Source of the DNA: JAGOUB01 sp964648045
GTDB lineage: Bacteria; Patescibacteriota; Gracilibacteria; Peribacterales; Peribacteraceae
Length of the DNA: 25,368 nucleotides
Reading direction: 5' to 3'
NCBI GenBank assembly: GCA_964648045.1
Contig: CAZYNU010000017.1
Coordinates: 1-25,368, forward strand
This document shows, piece by piece, positions 1 through 6,892 of this stretch. The notes beneath the pieces are model-generated. The model had not been told where the DNA came from, searched no databases, and saw only the letters and a program-made list of their open reading frames with translations. Position 1 is the stretch's first letter. Every line of letters starts with the position of its first letter. A program made the translations under genes and the position numbers.

Positions 1-1
1 C

Positions 2-1537
2 AACGGCATCTACCCGACGATCGTCGGGACGCAGGCGCAGGGGTGGGCGAGGTATGTGGGGGAGAGTGTGAGCGGGGGGTTGGTGGAGAGTTTTACCATG
101 GATGGGCTCGGAGGAAGTGAGGCGTATCGAACGCTTCAAGCCAGTGAATTAGTCGCACGTTCCTTTGCGAACGGCGTGTCGACGCAAGAAGCCAGGGACG
201 CCGCTGCACAATTGGCAAACCAAGAGCTGACAAAGGCTCAATTGGAGGCACAGCTGCTGAGTTGGAAACCAGCACAGAACGACCTGCTGCCGCTCGTGAG
301 CGACGTCTCGCAGGCAACATATATGGGTAAATTCCTCGTGAGCGTCATTACCCACATGTGGGATAATCGGTCGTTTCTCCAAAACCAATGGGACCTGGCG
401 TTCCGCCTCCAGATCCTGACCGATATTCCAGCCAGTCGCATGGTCAATGCGATCGCGGCCGGCTCGCTTACGGAAGTCGCAAACGCTTTCAAGAGCATCC
501 TGCGCGACGCCCACTTCGATCATCTGCTTTCCACCACGCAAGAGGAGCTGGTCGCGTTCTCAGATAAGCCTCGGTACCAGTTGGGCGATAACACAATTCG
601 CATCCGCTTCGACCTTAATGCTGGTGGCGGTAGCATCCAGAAGGTGAGAGTTGCCTCGGAAGATGGTGTAGCCCTCGCAGGCACGCGTGATGTGGGATAT
701 ATCTTGCTCCCCATTACCGCCCTGCCACTTCTCGGTGATGAGACTCCAGCGGACAGTTCCGGTGAATTCTCTGGATACGATCGCTATGTCCTGCGCGTCG
801 AAGTCACCCTGGCGAACGGCCGCACCCAGGGCGTGGAAATTGAAGTGATGGTGCAGAGGGGATTGGTGGCGGAGCTGCGTGATCGAATGATCGACGGTGG
901 GCAGAAGATGTCACTGAATCCATCACAATTCGTGGCGAATTTCAGCGCCCTATCAGTGGCCGAGCAGCAGAAGATTATCGAGTCATTGCAGTTTGATGTC
1001 AGTGAGAATGAACGGGTGAATGTCGTAATGGCTAACATTCTTGAGCGCTTCTTTGGGCCGAATGCGACGGATGAGCATCGGATGATTTGGAATGAAGTAG
1101 CGAATAATTGGATTGGGACGGCATATCTCTCTTCTCAAGAAGGTCAGTGTAAATACTGGTTAGATAACATCGTCTTACTCCCCTTAGATGTGCTCATTGG
1201 TTCAAATATAACTGTGGATGATGAAACGTATAGTTGGGCGTCAACTCCTGATGTAGAACCAATTGTTGAGGGGCATTCTATTGCCGATCATGAAACATTA
1301 GGTTCGCGCTTGCAGCAGATGTCGGCCAGTGGTGATTTAAGAACGGGCGATATGATTCAATATAGCTTTGGCGATGACGGTCTTCATACTGTCATGATTG
1401 GCGCTCGATCTGAAGCTGGAGTGTGGGTAATTGAGTCGAACTACATTTCTCTTTCTCCAGGTTACCGCTTTCTCAGTTGGGAGGATCTAAATGAAACGAA
1501 GAAGTATACTGTTTATCGTATTACTCCAAATGCATGA
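2..1537 (+). CDS. C-terminal part of a CHAP-like cysteine peptidase/amidase protein (5' partial)
   Basis: The frame is open from base 2 with no stop, so the gene probably begins left of the window; a GTG at 56 is the first start-like codon inside it. Residues below are counted from that GTG. The last ~130 residues resemble a CHAP (NlpC/P60-like) domain: GQC with Cys365 as probable nucleophile, a GDMIQY strand, LHTVMIG with His444, and IESNY with Glu460/Asn462 as possible third catalytic residue. CHAP domains usually cleave peptidoglycan amide bonds outside the cytoplasm. The ~350 residues before it are not recognised; a stretch near 180-270 looks beta-rich. No signal peptide is visible, as expected for a partial gene. 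Base composition is GC-rich to about 1000 and clearly AT-richer after it. Its stop overlaps the start of the next gene (ATGA), so the two are probably translationally coupled. The CHAP call is by motif only. Confidence 0.7.
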   Translation, partial: NGIYPTIVGTQAQGWARYVGESVSGGLVESFTMDGLGGSEAYRTLQASELVARSFANGVSTQEARDAAAQLANQELTKAQLEAQLLSWKPAQNDLLPLVSDVSQATYMGKFLVSVITHMWDNRSFLQNQWDLAFRLQILTDIPASRMVNAIAAGSLTEVANAFKSILRDAHFDHLLSTTQEELVAFSDKPRYQLGDNTIRIRFDLNAGGGSIQKVRVASEDGVALAGTRDVGYILLPITALPLLGDETPADSSGEFSGYDRYVLRVEVTLANGRTQGVEIEVMVQRGLVAELRDRMIDGGQKMSLNPSQFVANFSALSVAEQQKIIESLQFDVSENERVNVVMANILERFFGPNATDEHRMIWNEVANNWIGTAYLSSQEGQCKYWLDNIVLLPLDVLIGSNITVDDETYSWASTPDVEPIVEGHSIADHETLGSRLQQMSASGDLRTGDMIQYSFGDDGLHTVMIGARSEAGVWVIESNYISLSPGYRFLSWEDLNETKKYTVYRITPNA

Positions 1538-2154
1538 AGTCTCTCCTTATCTTTACTGCTCTGATGTTGGCCGCTTGTAATCGTCAAGTGACGCCTTTTA
1601 AGGCAGTCAACAGCCATACCTCTCTGATTGAAAATAGCTCTTCTAGCAGTTGGCATTCGACTGAAATCGAAACTTATACAGATGATACGATTTCATTTTT
1701 ATATCCAGTAAAAGTAACTGAATCGCCATTAAGCTCTGATGTAATAACCAAGCTGAAGCCTAAGAAAGTATTAACTGACGGCAGGCAGAAGGTTTTCTTA
1801 ATTGATGTATTAAAGGACGATCCTAATAGTAAGCAGGTTATTTATAGCGGTGAGTCTATTGAGTATTTCTCAATTGGTTCAGGCATGACGTTGGATAGCT
1901 TCCTAAATCCAAAACTTGGTAAGTACTGTACCTATTCAGTTAGCGATCCTGATCAAAATGGTCTGCAAAAAATCTCAATTACACGCTTGCCAAGTCCAGA
2001 GAAGAATCCTGGTTGTTTTAATTGGGTATATTCGATTTTCAAAAAGGGCAATACGGTCGTTTACTACAATGGAGGACAAGATTGTGCGATACATGATCCA
2101 AAGACAAATGAATGCTTAGCTGGAATGATGGTTAATACATTGCGTATAAAATAG
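1534..2154 (+). CDS. Putative lipoprotein of unknown function, coupled to the CHAP gene
   Basis: The protein has 206 residues. The N-terminus is a short lipoprotein signal (MKSLLIFTALMLAAC) with lipobox LAAC and Cys15 as the predicted lipidation site, so the mature protein should be anchored outside the membrane. A Ser-rich tether follows. The rest appears to be a beta-rich soluble domain with four more cysteines, in the contexts YCTY, GCFN, DCAI and ECLA, which could form two disulfides. No family is recognised. The start overlaps the stop of the upstream CHAP gene in ATGA, implying translational coupling and a shared role at the cell surface. The gene is AT-rich compared with nearly everything else in the window, which may mean transfer or relaxed selection. 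A role as inhibitor, immunity protein or anchor for the CHAP enzyme is inference. Confidence 0.7.
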   Translation: MKSLLIFTALMLAACNRQVTPFKAVNSHTSLIENSSSSSWHSTEIETYTDDTISFLYPVKVTESPLSSDVITKLKPKKVLTDGRQKVFLIDVLKDDPNSKQVIYSGESIEYFSIGSGMTLDSFLNPKLGKYCTYSVSDPDQNGLQKISITRLPSPEKNPGCFNWVYSIFKKGNTVVYYNGGQDCAIHDPKTNECLAGMMVNTLRIK

Positions 2155-2218
2155 TGAGATTTACCGATTGATCTAAATATCAGCATCCGATATCTATCGA
2201 CATAGAAGAGAATCTTTC
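2155..2218. other. AT-rich intergenic spacer between convergent genes
   Basis: This 64-bp spacer lies between the lipoprotein gene and the convergent PBP remnant. A short GAGA/TCTC inverted repeat sits near 2206-2219, but no stem with a T-tract that would qualify as a terminator is visible. Confidence 0.4.
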
Positions 2219-2607
2219 TCACCGCTTCCCCGCCGCCCCCATAAACGCCTTCCACACCGGGGCCGCGGCATTGAGTCCGTCGGCTTCGCGAATCATGGGT
2301 GAGTTGTCGGCGTTGCCCACCCACACTCCCACTACCAGGTCGTCGGTGTAGCCGAGCGTCCAGACGTTGTTCACGCCGTAGTCGGTGCAGTTGCCCAGCA
2401 CCGAGCGTTTGAAGCAGAGATTGCTGGTACCGGTCTTGGCGGCGTTCTTGGCGCCGGGCAGCGTGAGGGCGTCGCGCCAGTAGCCTTCGGGGCGCGCGGA
2501 GGCGTCCCGCAGGATGCTATCCACGCCGGCCGCGGCTTCGGCATTGAGACCGTCGGCCTCGGGGATCATGGGCTGGTTGTCGGCAGTGGCAGAAAGACCA
2601 AGAGCGC
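2219..2607 (-). pseudogene. Remnant of a class A penicillin-binding protein, C-terminal transpeptidase fragment
   Basis: The fragment encodes the end of a PBP1A-type transpeptidase: AAKTGTSN (the KTG active-site box), then WTLGYTDDLVVGVWVGNADN and a terminal GLNAAAPVWKAFM. The glycosyltransferase domain and the SxxK serine box are missing, and the frame is closed by an in-frame TGA just upstream of about 2607, so it cannot make a working enzyme. It contains an internal duplication: the stretch around 2258-2320 (ADNSPMIREADGLNA) recurs around 2530-2592 (ADNQPMIPEADGLNA). The fragment therefore looks like the end of one copy joined to the tail of another. No promoter or SD is evident. It may be a gene-conversion remnant or an unused tail cassette; a short expressed protein starting at 2569 is possible but unlikely. 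Confidence 0.75.
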
Positions 2608-2720
2608 AACCCCGACGTCAAGCGGAACGCGCACAGTCATTCCACGGCATAATGGTAATCACTCCAAACGTCTTCTCCGAACAGGGCTTTTTTCATTGCC
2701 CCTCCGAGAAAAAAGGTAGA

Positions 2721-3416
2721 ATGCATCTCATGCGTTCAAGCCTTGTCTCGCTGGCCGTTCTCACCGCCCTCCTTGCACCCGTCGCCGCCTCGGCCACGGT
2801 CACACCGTACAATGACGCTTCGGGTATTCCCATCCCCTTCGGCGTCCGCTCGTCGTCTTCGGCATCGTCCGTGGCTACGGTCAGTCGCTCCTCCAGCTCG
2901 TCGTCGCTGCCCGCACGCAGTCGCCGGGTGGCCCTGCGCCAAATTCTCGGCTACGAAAAAGGCTTTGCCGATAAAACGCTCACGCAGACTCAGCGCGACG
3001 TGATCGCCGATACCAACCGCGAACGACGCCAGTATGGCCTCCCCAACCTGCGCGAAGATCGTGGGCTCACTGCCTTTGCTCAAGCCTACGCCAAAGATAT
3101 GTCCGAACGCGGGTATTTCTCACACGACATGCCCGAGGGCATCAGCTTTCAAGAGCGGTTGCAGGCTTCGGCCTATTTTCAATCTCTCAGTGCGTGCCAA
3201 GGCTGCCGCATCAAGCTAAGTGCAGGTGAAAATATCGCCACCGGGCAAACCACGCCCGAAGAGGCCGTCAAAGACTGGATCGCCTCGGCCGAGCACAAGG
3301 CCAACATCCTTAACCCCACCTTCACCAAAATCGGCGTTGGGCGCATGGATCGCTACTGGGTACAAATCTTTGTCGGCCTGGAAGAGAGTCGACTGTCTTC
3401 GACTGGAACGCGGTAA
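2721..3416 (+). CDS. Secreted CAP-domain (SCP/PR-1-like) protein
   Basis: The protein has 231 residues. A signal peptide covers about residues 1-25 (ending VAASA), then comes a Ser-rich linker (about 43-62) and a CAP domain (about 90-220). CAP signatures are present: AYAKDM..RGYFSH with His135, GENIATG with Glu170, DWIASAEHKANIL with His192, and a closing GVG...YWVQIF strand. A CxxC pair (Cys159, Cys162) lies between them. Bacterial CAP proteins of this YkwD type are extracellular; their activity is generally unknown. The ATG at 2721 has a short AAAAAAGG tract upstream; a second in-frame ATG at 2730 lies 7 nt after a TAGAAT hexamer and could be the start of a leaderless mRNA. Both starts keep the signal peptide. 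The longer frame upstream of 2721 runs over the PBP remnant and is not coding. Confidence 0.88.
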   Translation: MHLMRSSLVSLAVLTALLAPVAASATVTPYNDASGIPIPFGVRSSSSASSVATVSRSSSSSSLPARSRRVALRQILGYEKGFADKTLTQTQRDVIADTNRERRQYGLPNLREDRGLTAFAQAYAKDMSERGYFSHDMPEGISFQERLQASAYFQSLSACQGCRIKLSAGENIATGQTTPEEAVKDWIASAEHKANILNPTFTKIGVGRMDRYWVQIFVGLEESRLSSTGTR

Positions 3417-3433
3417 AAGATGCTTCCGTCTGC

Positions 3434-3461
3434 GTGACAAACGGGCACGGGATTGTATCCT
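3434..3461 (+). promoter_or_regulatory. Promoter of the two-helix membrane protein gene
   Basis: The -35 is GTGACA at 3434-3439, the spacer is 16 nt and the -10 is TATCCT at 3456-3461, directly preceded by ATTG. The same ATTG-TAT layout recurs at two other orphan genes on this strand. Confidence 0.5.
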
Positions 3462-3503
3462 ACGCGTCCGGTTTTTCCGCATCACAGGTATGGGAGTTCT
3501 TCC

Positions 3504-4034
3504 ATGAAGACGATTGACCGTTGGAATGCGCTCTACGGCTGGTACAGCTGCCAACCGCCCCGCGACCACTTCGGCTACCGCTGCGTCCAGCCCGCCCACT
3601 CCAATCGCCACTGGGAGCAGCTTATCCAGATCGGCGGCGCGCTGACCTGCCTGCTCAACACCCTCTTCTTCACCACGCAGGCGCTGCAGGAACGGATCGA
3701 TTGGTACGACTGGCTCATGGTCGGCGCGGGCGCGATGGCGCTGATCGCCGCCATCGTCTTCGGCTGGCTGCCCGACTGGCGGCGCACCTGGGGCGACCCG
3801 GTGTGGCGCACGCTCTGGCATGCGCGCGAGCGCCTGCTACACGACGACATCGCGCCCGAGTGGCAGCCGACCATCTTCGACGACCTGCCGCCCATCGGCA
3901 ATGACCCGCTTTGGGTCTCGTTCGAGTTCACCATCGCAGCGGACATGACTCTTAGCTGCACGTATCACCGCGGCGCAGATATTCTCATGGCTAGCGCGCC
4001 GTGGCTGGACTACCAACTCCTGCGGCTCCGTTGA
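3504..4034 (+). CDS. Orphan two-helix membrane protein
   Basis: The protein has 176 residues and is not recognised. Two hydrophobic helices are visible at about residues 41-58 and 70-88, separated by a short charged turn (QERIDWYDW). A Trp/Arg-rich juxtamembrane segment follows (DWRRTWGDPVWRTLWHARERLL), and the C-terminal domain of about 60 residues looks beta-rich. No signal peptide is present. The ATG at 3504 is chosen over in-frame upstream starts because GGGAG lies 7 nt before it and a promoter ends at 3461. It is monocistronic, with its own promoter and a strong terminator right after the stop. It lies convergent to the DJ-1 gene. Confidence 0.75.
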   Translation: MKTIDRWNALYGWYSCQPPRDHFGYRCVQPAHSNRHWEQLIQIGGALTCLLNTLFFTTQALQERIDWYDWLMVGAGAMALIAAIVFGWLPDWRRTWGDPVWRTLWHARERLLHDDIAPEWQPTIFDDLPPIGNDPLWVSFEFTIAADMTLSCTYHRGADILMASAPWLDYQLLRLR

Positions 4035-4052
4035 TAGCGGATAAACCAACCA

Positions 4053-4099
4053 GCCCAGTCCCCCACTGCGGGGATTGGGCGCTTTTCTGCTGCCTTTTT
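4053..4099 (+). terminator. Rho-independent terminator after the two-helix membrane protein gene
   Basis: An 11-bp stem (GCCCAGTCCCC with GGGGATTGGGC, one G.U pair, arms 4053-4063 and 4070-4080) with a 6-nt loop is followed by TTTT and, a little later, a run of six T ending at 4100. The following gene is convergent. Confidence 0.8.
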
Positions 4100-4611
4100 T
4101 AGAGCGCAGCCAATGCCTGACCAAACGCCAGCGCCGCGTCGGGACCATTGCCCGTCACTACGGTACCGTCGATGGTCACCAGTTCGGTGGTGGGAATCGC
4201 ACCGCGTTTTTGTAGCTCGGCTCGTTCCTCACCATGGCCACCCTCCCACACCGTCGCTCGCTTGCCCTGGAGCACGCCAGCAGCCCCCAGGATCGTCGGG
4301 GCAATGCAAATGGCACCAAGAGGCATGCCGGCGGCAAATGCCTCTCTGGCGATGCGCAATGCGTGAGGTTCGGCCTTCAAGGTTCCCGCACCAGGGCCGC
4401 CGATGAAGGCGATACGGTCATAGTCAGCCACTTCTACGTCGCGCAATGCCACCGTCGCCGTCTCCCGGCCGCCAAACTTCCCCTGGCAGACGCCCGCCTC
4501 AACACTGGCCAACACCACCGGAAAGCCGCCTTCAGCCAGCCCCTGGCGCGTACCGGCCAGTTCCAGATCCTGGTAGCCGGTCTGGGCAATCACAAGGAGT
4601 GCAGGCTTCAT
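4099..4611 (-). CDS. DJ-1/PfpI family protein
   Basis: The protein has 170 residues, a usual length for single-domain DJ-1/PfpI proteins. The fold is readable: N-terminal strand PALLVIAQ, then Glu17 in QDLELAG, the FIGGPGAG loop (69-76), and the nucleophile elbow GAICIAPTIL with Cys102, followed by VWEGGHGEE with His126. Glu17 and Cys102 match the conserved acid-thiol pair of the family. Members include glyoxalases/deglycases, chaperones and proteases; the sequence does not decide which, and PfpI-type protease activity should not be assumed. It is cytoplasmic. No SD precedes the ATG, but TAGCAT lies at 4618-4623, exactly 6 nt upstream, compatible with a leaderless transcript. Confidence 0.88.
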   Translation of the reverse strand: MKPALLVIAQTGYQDLELAGTRQGLAEGGFPVVLASVEAGVCQGKFGGRETATVALRDVEVADYDRIAFIGGPGAGTLKAEPHALRIAREAFAAGMPLGAICIAPTILGAAGVLQGKRATVWEGGHGEERAELQKRGAIPTTELVTIDGTVVTGNGPDAALAFGQALAAL

Positions 4612-4617
4612 GGCCGC

Positions 4618-4623
4618 ATGCTA
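4618..4623 (-). promoter_or_regulatory. -10-like box directly before the DJ-1/PfpI gene
   Basis: On the minus strand the hexamer reads TAGCAT and ends 6 nt before the ATG, so transcription would begin at about the first codon. No convincing -35 is seen. Confidence 0.35.
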
Positions 4624-4668
4624 ACCCTCAGGCGCGCTTCATCCAGTGTTTCATGGACATTCTGATTA

Positions 4669-4696
4669 TTGCTTTATTTATATTATATTGTATAAA
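4669..4696 (+). promoter_or_regulatory. Promoter of the first paralogous membrane protein gene
   Basis: The -35 is TTGCTT (4669-4674), the spacer is 16 nt and the -10 is TATAAA (4691-4696), with ATTG just before the -10. It lies in a sharply AT-rich patch (about 4660-4710). The half-sites GACATT (4656-4661) and AATGTC (4695-4700) flank it and form a weak wide inverted repeat. Confidence 0.6.
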
Positions 4697-4744
4697 TGTC
4701 ATAGTCCTTTTTGGAACACAGGCACAAGCGAAAGAGAGACGTGC

Positions 4745-5191
4745 ATGACGCTACCGATCGCACTGCTGATGGCCGCCATTAGCCTGGCAGCCGTGACGGC
4801 CACTTGGCTCTGGTTGCGCACCCGCCACACCGTCACTGCTGCCAAAGCAGAACTGCCACTCACCGAGCGCATGCTGCGCCTGGTCGAAGCGGCCGTGGCC
4901 AGCGGCCCGCCGGAAGCCAGTGTGGAGGCCCAGATGGCCAACCCCACTACGCGATGGCTGAACTTTCCCAATGGAACGATCCTCGTCTCATCAAAAGAAG
5001 GCAGCACGATCCGGCTCGAAATGAGCCTGCCGGAGTACTGCCGCCTCGAGTGGCGAGGCGTCGACCGGCCCGTGTCGTACGTTCTGCGGATCGAGGGCAT
5101 CAAGCTTCGTTCCATGGAGCACGAAATGTCGGCGGCACACGCCGAACGGGCCCGAGCACTCTTCGTCCAACTCCTGCCGTATATCGATTGA
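4745..5191 (+). CDS. Orphan single-helix membrane protein, paralog A
   Basis: The protein has 148 residues and an unknown family. One N-terminal membrane helix (about residues 4-24) is followed by a basic RTRH stop-transfer segment, a probable amphipathic helix (about 38-53) and a small mixed domain. It is clearly related to the next gene: RWLNFPNGTIL here matches RWSLTYPDGTVL there, LPEYCRLEW matches EEPYYRLEK, and both end in a VSYV...AERA/AARI..L..LP helix. The ATG at 4745 is chosen because a purine-rich AAGAGAGA lies 7-14 nt upstream and the extension to 4646 would read through the promoter. The soluble domain probably faces the cytoplasm (positive-inside). It has its own promoter and a strong terminator. 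Confidence 0.75.
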   Translation: MTLPIALLMAAISLAAVTATWLWLRTRHTVTAAKAELPLTERMLRLVEAAVASGPPEASVEAQMANPTTRWLNFPNGTILVSSKEGSTIRLEMSLPEYCRLEWRGVDRPVSYVLRIEGIKLRSMEHEMSAAHAERARALFVQLLPYID

Positions 5192-5213
5192 GACGGCGCC
5201 TGCACCCACCCCG

Positions 5214-5238
5214 CCCCTGGTCCGCCAGGGGTTTTTTT
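5214..5238 (+). terminator. Rho-independent terminator after paralog A
   Basis: The stem CCCCTGG/CCAGGGG closes a TCCG loop (5214-5231) and is followed by seven T. The hairpin is identical in all 18 bases to the one after paralog B at 5813-5830. Confidence 0.92.
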
Positions 5239-5249
5239 CGATTAACATG

Positions 5250-5284
5250 AGAACATTGCCATAATAGAATAAATGTTCTATAAA
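5250..5284 (+). promoter_or_regulatory. Promoter of paralog B with an overlapping palindromic operator candidate
   Basis: The -35 is TTGCCA (5256-5261), the spacer is 17 nt and the -10 is TATAAA (5279-5284). A perfect 8-bp inverted repeat, AGAACATT (5250-5257) and AATGTTCT (5272-5279), separated by 14 nt, overlaps the -35 and the edge of the -10. A dimeric regulator bound there would block polymerase. Confidence 0.65.
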
Positions 5285-5327
5285 ATACTCAGTTCGTTCA
5301 ACCCAACCACGTTCGTCGGAGGAACCC

Positions 5328-5795
5328 ATGCCCGATCTTCTGCCCCCTTGGCTAATGGCGGCAAGCATCACTGTCGCCATCGTCGTCGGCCTGGTGATCG
5401 TGACCGTCGCGATCGCCCTGCTCATCCAACGCCGCCAGACAGCACCTGCAGAGAAGAAGGACGATCGCCCTCTGCTCGACCTCCTAGAGGCCATCATCGC
5501 TTCCGCCGATCCGGCCGCCAAGCAAGACGATGCCGATGACCTGCGCTGGTCGCTCACCTACCCCGATGGCACCGTCCTCACCGTCTTCCGGGATGTCACC
5601 GGCTGGATCAAGGTGCAGCTGGAAGAGCCGTACTACCGGCTCGAAAAACAGCTGGACGGCAGCGTCTCGTACGTGGTCCTCACCCACGCCGGTCGCATAC
5701 GCTACAAAGAAGCCGACATGCCCGAAGGACACGCTGCCCGGATCAAAGCCCTCTTAGGGAAGATCCTCCCCCTCATCCCAAACATCGACCTCTAA
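5328..5795 (+). CDS. Orphan single-helix membrane protein, paralog B
   Basis: The protein has 155 residues. A strong membrane helix (about 10-33) is followed by QRRQ and a charged linker. The soluble domain then has a Leu-rich helix (49-60), RWSLTYPDGTVL (73-84), PYYRLEK, SVSYVVLTHAGRIRY (113-126) and a C-terminal amphipathic helix (134-148). It is homologous over its length to paralog A. GGAGGA at 5318-5323, 4 nt before the ATG, fixes the start and is among the best SD sequences in the window. It has its own promoter, a possible operator and a terminator identical to that of paralog A. Function is unknown; the domain is probably cytoplasmic, judging from the basic residues after the helix. 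Confidence 0.78.
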   Translation: MPDLLPPWLMAASITVAIVVGLVIVTVAIALLIQRRQTAPAEKKDDRPLLDLLEAIIASADPAAKQDDADDLRWSLTYPDGTVLTVFRDVTGWIKVQLEEPYYRLEKQLDGSVSYVVLTHAGRIRYKEADMPEGHAARIKALLGKILPLIPNIDL

Positions 5796-5812
5796 ACAAG
5801 GTCAGCAACCCA

Positions 5813-5838
5813 CCCCTGGTCCGCCAGGGGTTCTTTTC
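5813..5838 (+). terminator. Rho-independent terminator after paralog B
   Basis: The stem CCCCTGG/CCAGGGG with loop TCCG is the same 18 bases as at 5214, followed by TTCTTTTC. On the opposite strand it would not be followed by T, so it is not a good terminator for rpsE. Confidence 0.9.
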
Positions 5839-5867
5839 TCTGGAGCAAGTACGCGCTTTTAGAGCGT

Positions 5868-6527
5868 TTACTTCTTCGGCTCCTTCAGCGTGTCGTCGGC
5901 GTTGGCGCGGCGGTTGATCTCGCTCTGAGCCTTCGCCTCAGCGCGGGTCATCTCAACCACCTGTGGCTTATCCTTGGCGGCTGCGGCCTCGGCGGCCGTC
6001 GGCTCCTCAACGATCACCTCGGGCTGGCCGGGGCGGTTCGACAGGCGCAGGGTCTTCAAGACCTTGATCGTAGCCTGGGCGTTCACGAGCTTGTTCTTGG
6101 TACCGAAACGCTTGCTGAGCACATTCTTCACACCAGCATGCTCCAAAATGACGCGCAGCGCGCCACCGGCGATCACGCCGGTACCTTCGCTGGCGGGCAG
6201 AAGCAGGATCTTGGCAGACTTATGCTTGGTGCCTACTTCGTGCGGGATCGTGCCCTTCACGAGCGGGATGCGGATCATGCGGCGCTTGGCGTCCTTGGTG
6301 GCCTTCTGCACGGCAATCATTACTTCATTCGCCTTACCCGTTCCCAGGCCAACCTTTCCCTTGCGGTTGCCCACCACCACCACCGCGCGGAAGCGCATGC
6401 GGCGACCACCCTTCACCACGCGCGTCACGCGGTCGAGCGACAGGGTCGTCTCGGCGAATTCCTTGGGCTCGCGGCTGCCGCGGTCGCGGCGCTGCTGACG
6501 GTCGGGGCTGGAGGTTTTGGCGGTCAT
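5868..6527 (-). CDS. rpsE: Ribosomal protein S5 (uS5)
   Basis: S5 is a small-subunit protein involved in decoding accuracy and mRNA entry. The 219 residues include the N-terminal double-stranded RNA-binding-like domain (about 25-90, with FRAVVVVGNRKGKVGLGTGKANEV) and the C-terminal domain with LLLPASEGTGVIAGGALRVILEHAGV. The E. coli protein has 167 residues; here an extra ~50-residue tail rich in Ala, Glu and Lys follows the GQPE segment. It is the last gene of the cluster: no uL30, uL15 or secY follows, and the next gene is convergent. No clear terminator for this strand is visible after it. The spacer to rplR is 6 nt and no SD is seen. Confidence 0.97.
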   Translation of the reverse strand: MTAKTSSPDRQQRRDRGSREPKEFAETTLSLDRVTRVVKGGRRMRFRAVVVVGNRKGKVGLGTGKANEVMIAVQKATKDAKRRMIRIPLVKGTIPHEVGTKHKSAKILLLPASEGTGVIAGGALRVILEHAGVKNVLSKRFGTKNKLVNAQATIKVLKTLRLSNRPGQPEVIVEEPTAAEAAAAKDKPQVVEMTRAEAKAQSEINRRANADDTLKEPKK

Positions 6528-6533
6528 GATGGT

Positions 6534-6878
6534 TTAGAACTGGAGACCGCCTTCGCGGGCGGCGTCGGCGAGCGCTTTGACGCGCCCGTGATACTTGTAC
6601 GCATTGCGATCGAAAACAACGGTCGTGATGCCGGCGGCCTTGGCCTTCTCGGCCAGGGTCACACCAAGCTTCTTGGCGCCCTCCATATTCGGCTTGGCAC
6701 CCTTCACACCCTTGGTGGAAGCGAAGGCAAGCGTCTTGCCGGAGGCATCGTCGATGATCTGAGCGGAAAGCTGCGTGAGTGAGCGGTACACCGTCAGGCG
6801 CGGGCGCTCGGGCGTGCCAGCAAGGCGGGCGCGAATGCGCTTCTTGCGAGCGAGCCGATGATCTGTGCGGTGAACCAT
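6534..6878 (-). CDS. rplR: Ribosomal protein L18 (uL18)
   Basis: The 114 residues match the usual length. L18 binds 5S rRNA and, with L5, places it in the central protuberance. Visible hallmarks are the basic N-terminus (RLARKKRIRARLAGTPERPRL), the VYRSLTQLSAQIIDD strand region and the C-terminal FDRNAYKYHGRVKALADAAREGGL. It lies 14 nt after rplF; the spacer reads GACTCTCCACT just before the ATG, with no SD. Confidence 0.97.
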   Translation of the reverse strand: MVHRTDHRLARKKRIRARLAGTPERPRLTVYRSLTQLSAQIIDDASGKTLAFASTKGVKGAKPNMEGAKKLGVTLAEKAKAAGITTVVFDRNAYKYHGRVKALADAAREGGLQF

Positions 6879-6892
6879 AGTGGAGAGTCGGA

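Noticed and set aside
5813..5830. Hairpin as a bidirectional terminator also serving rpsE
   Set aside because: On the minus strand it is followed by TGGGTTGC rather than a T-run.
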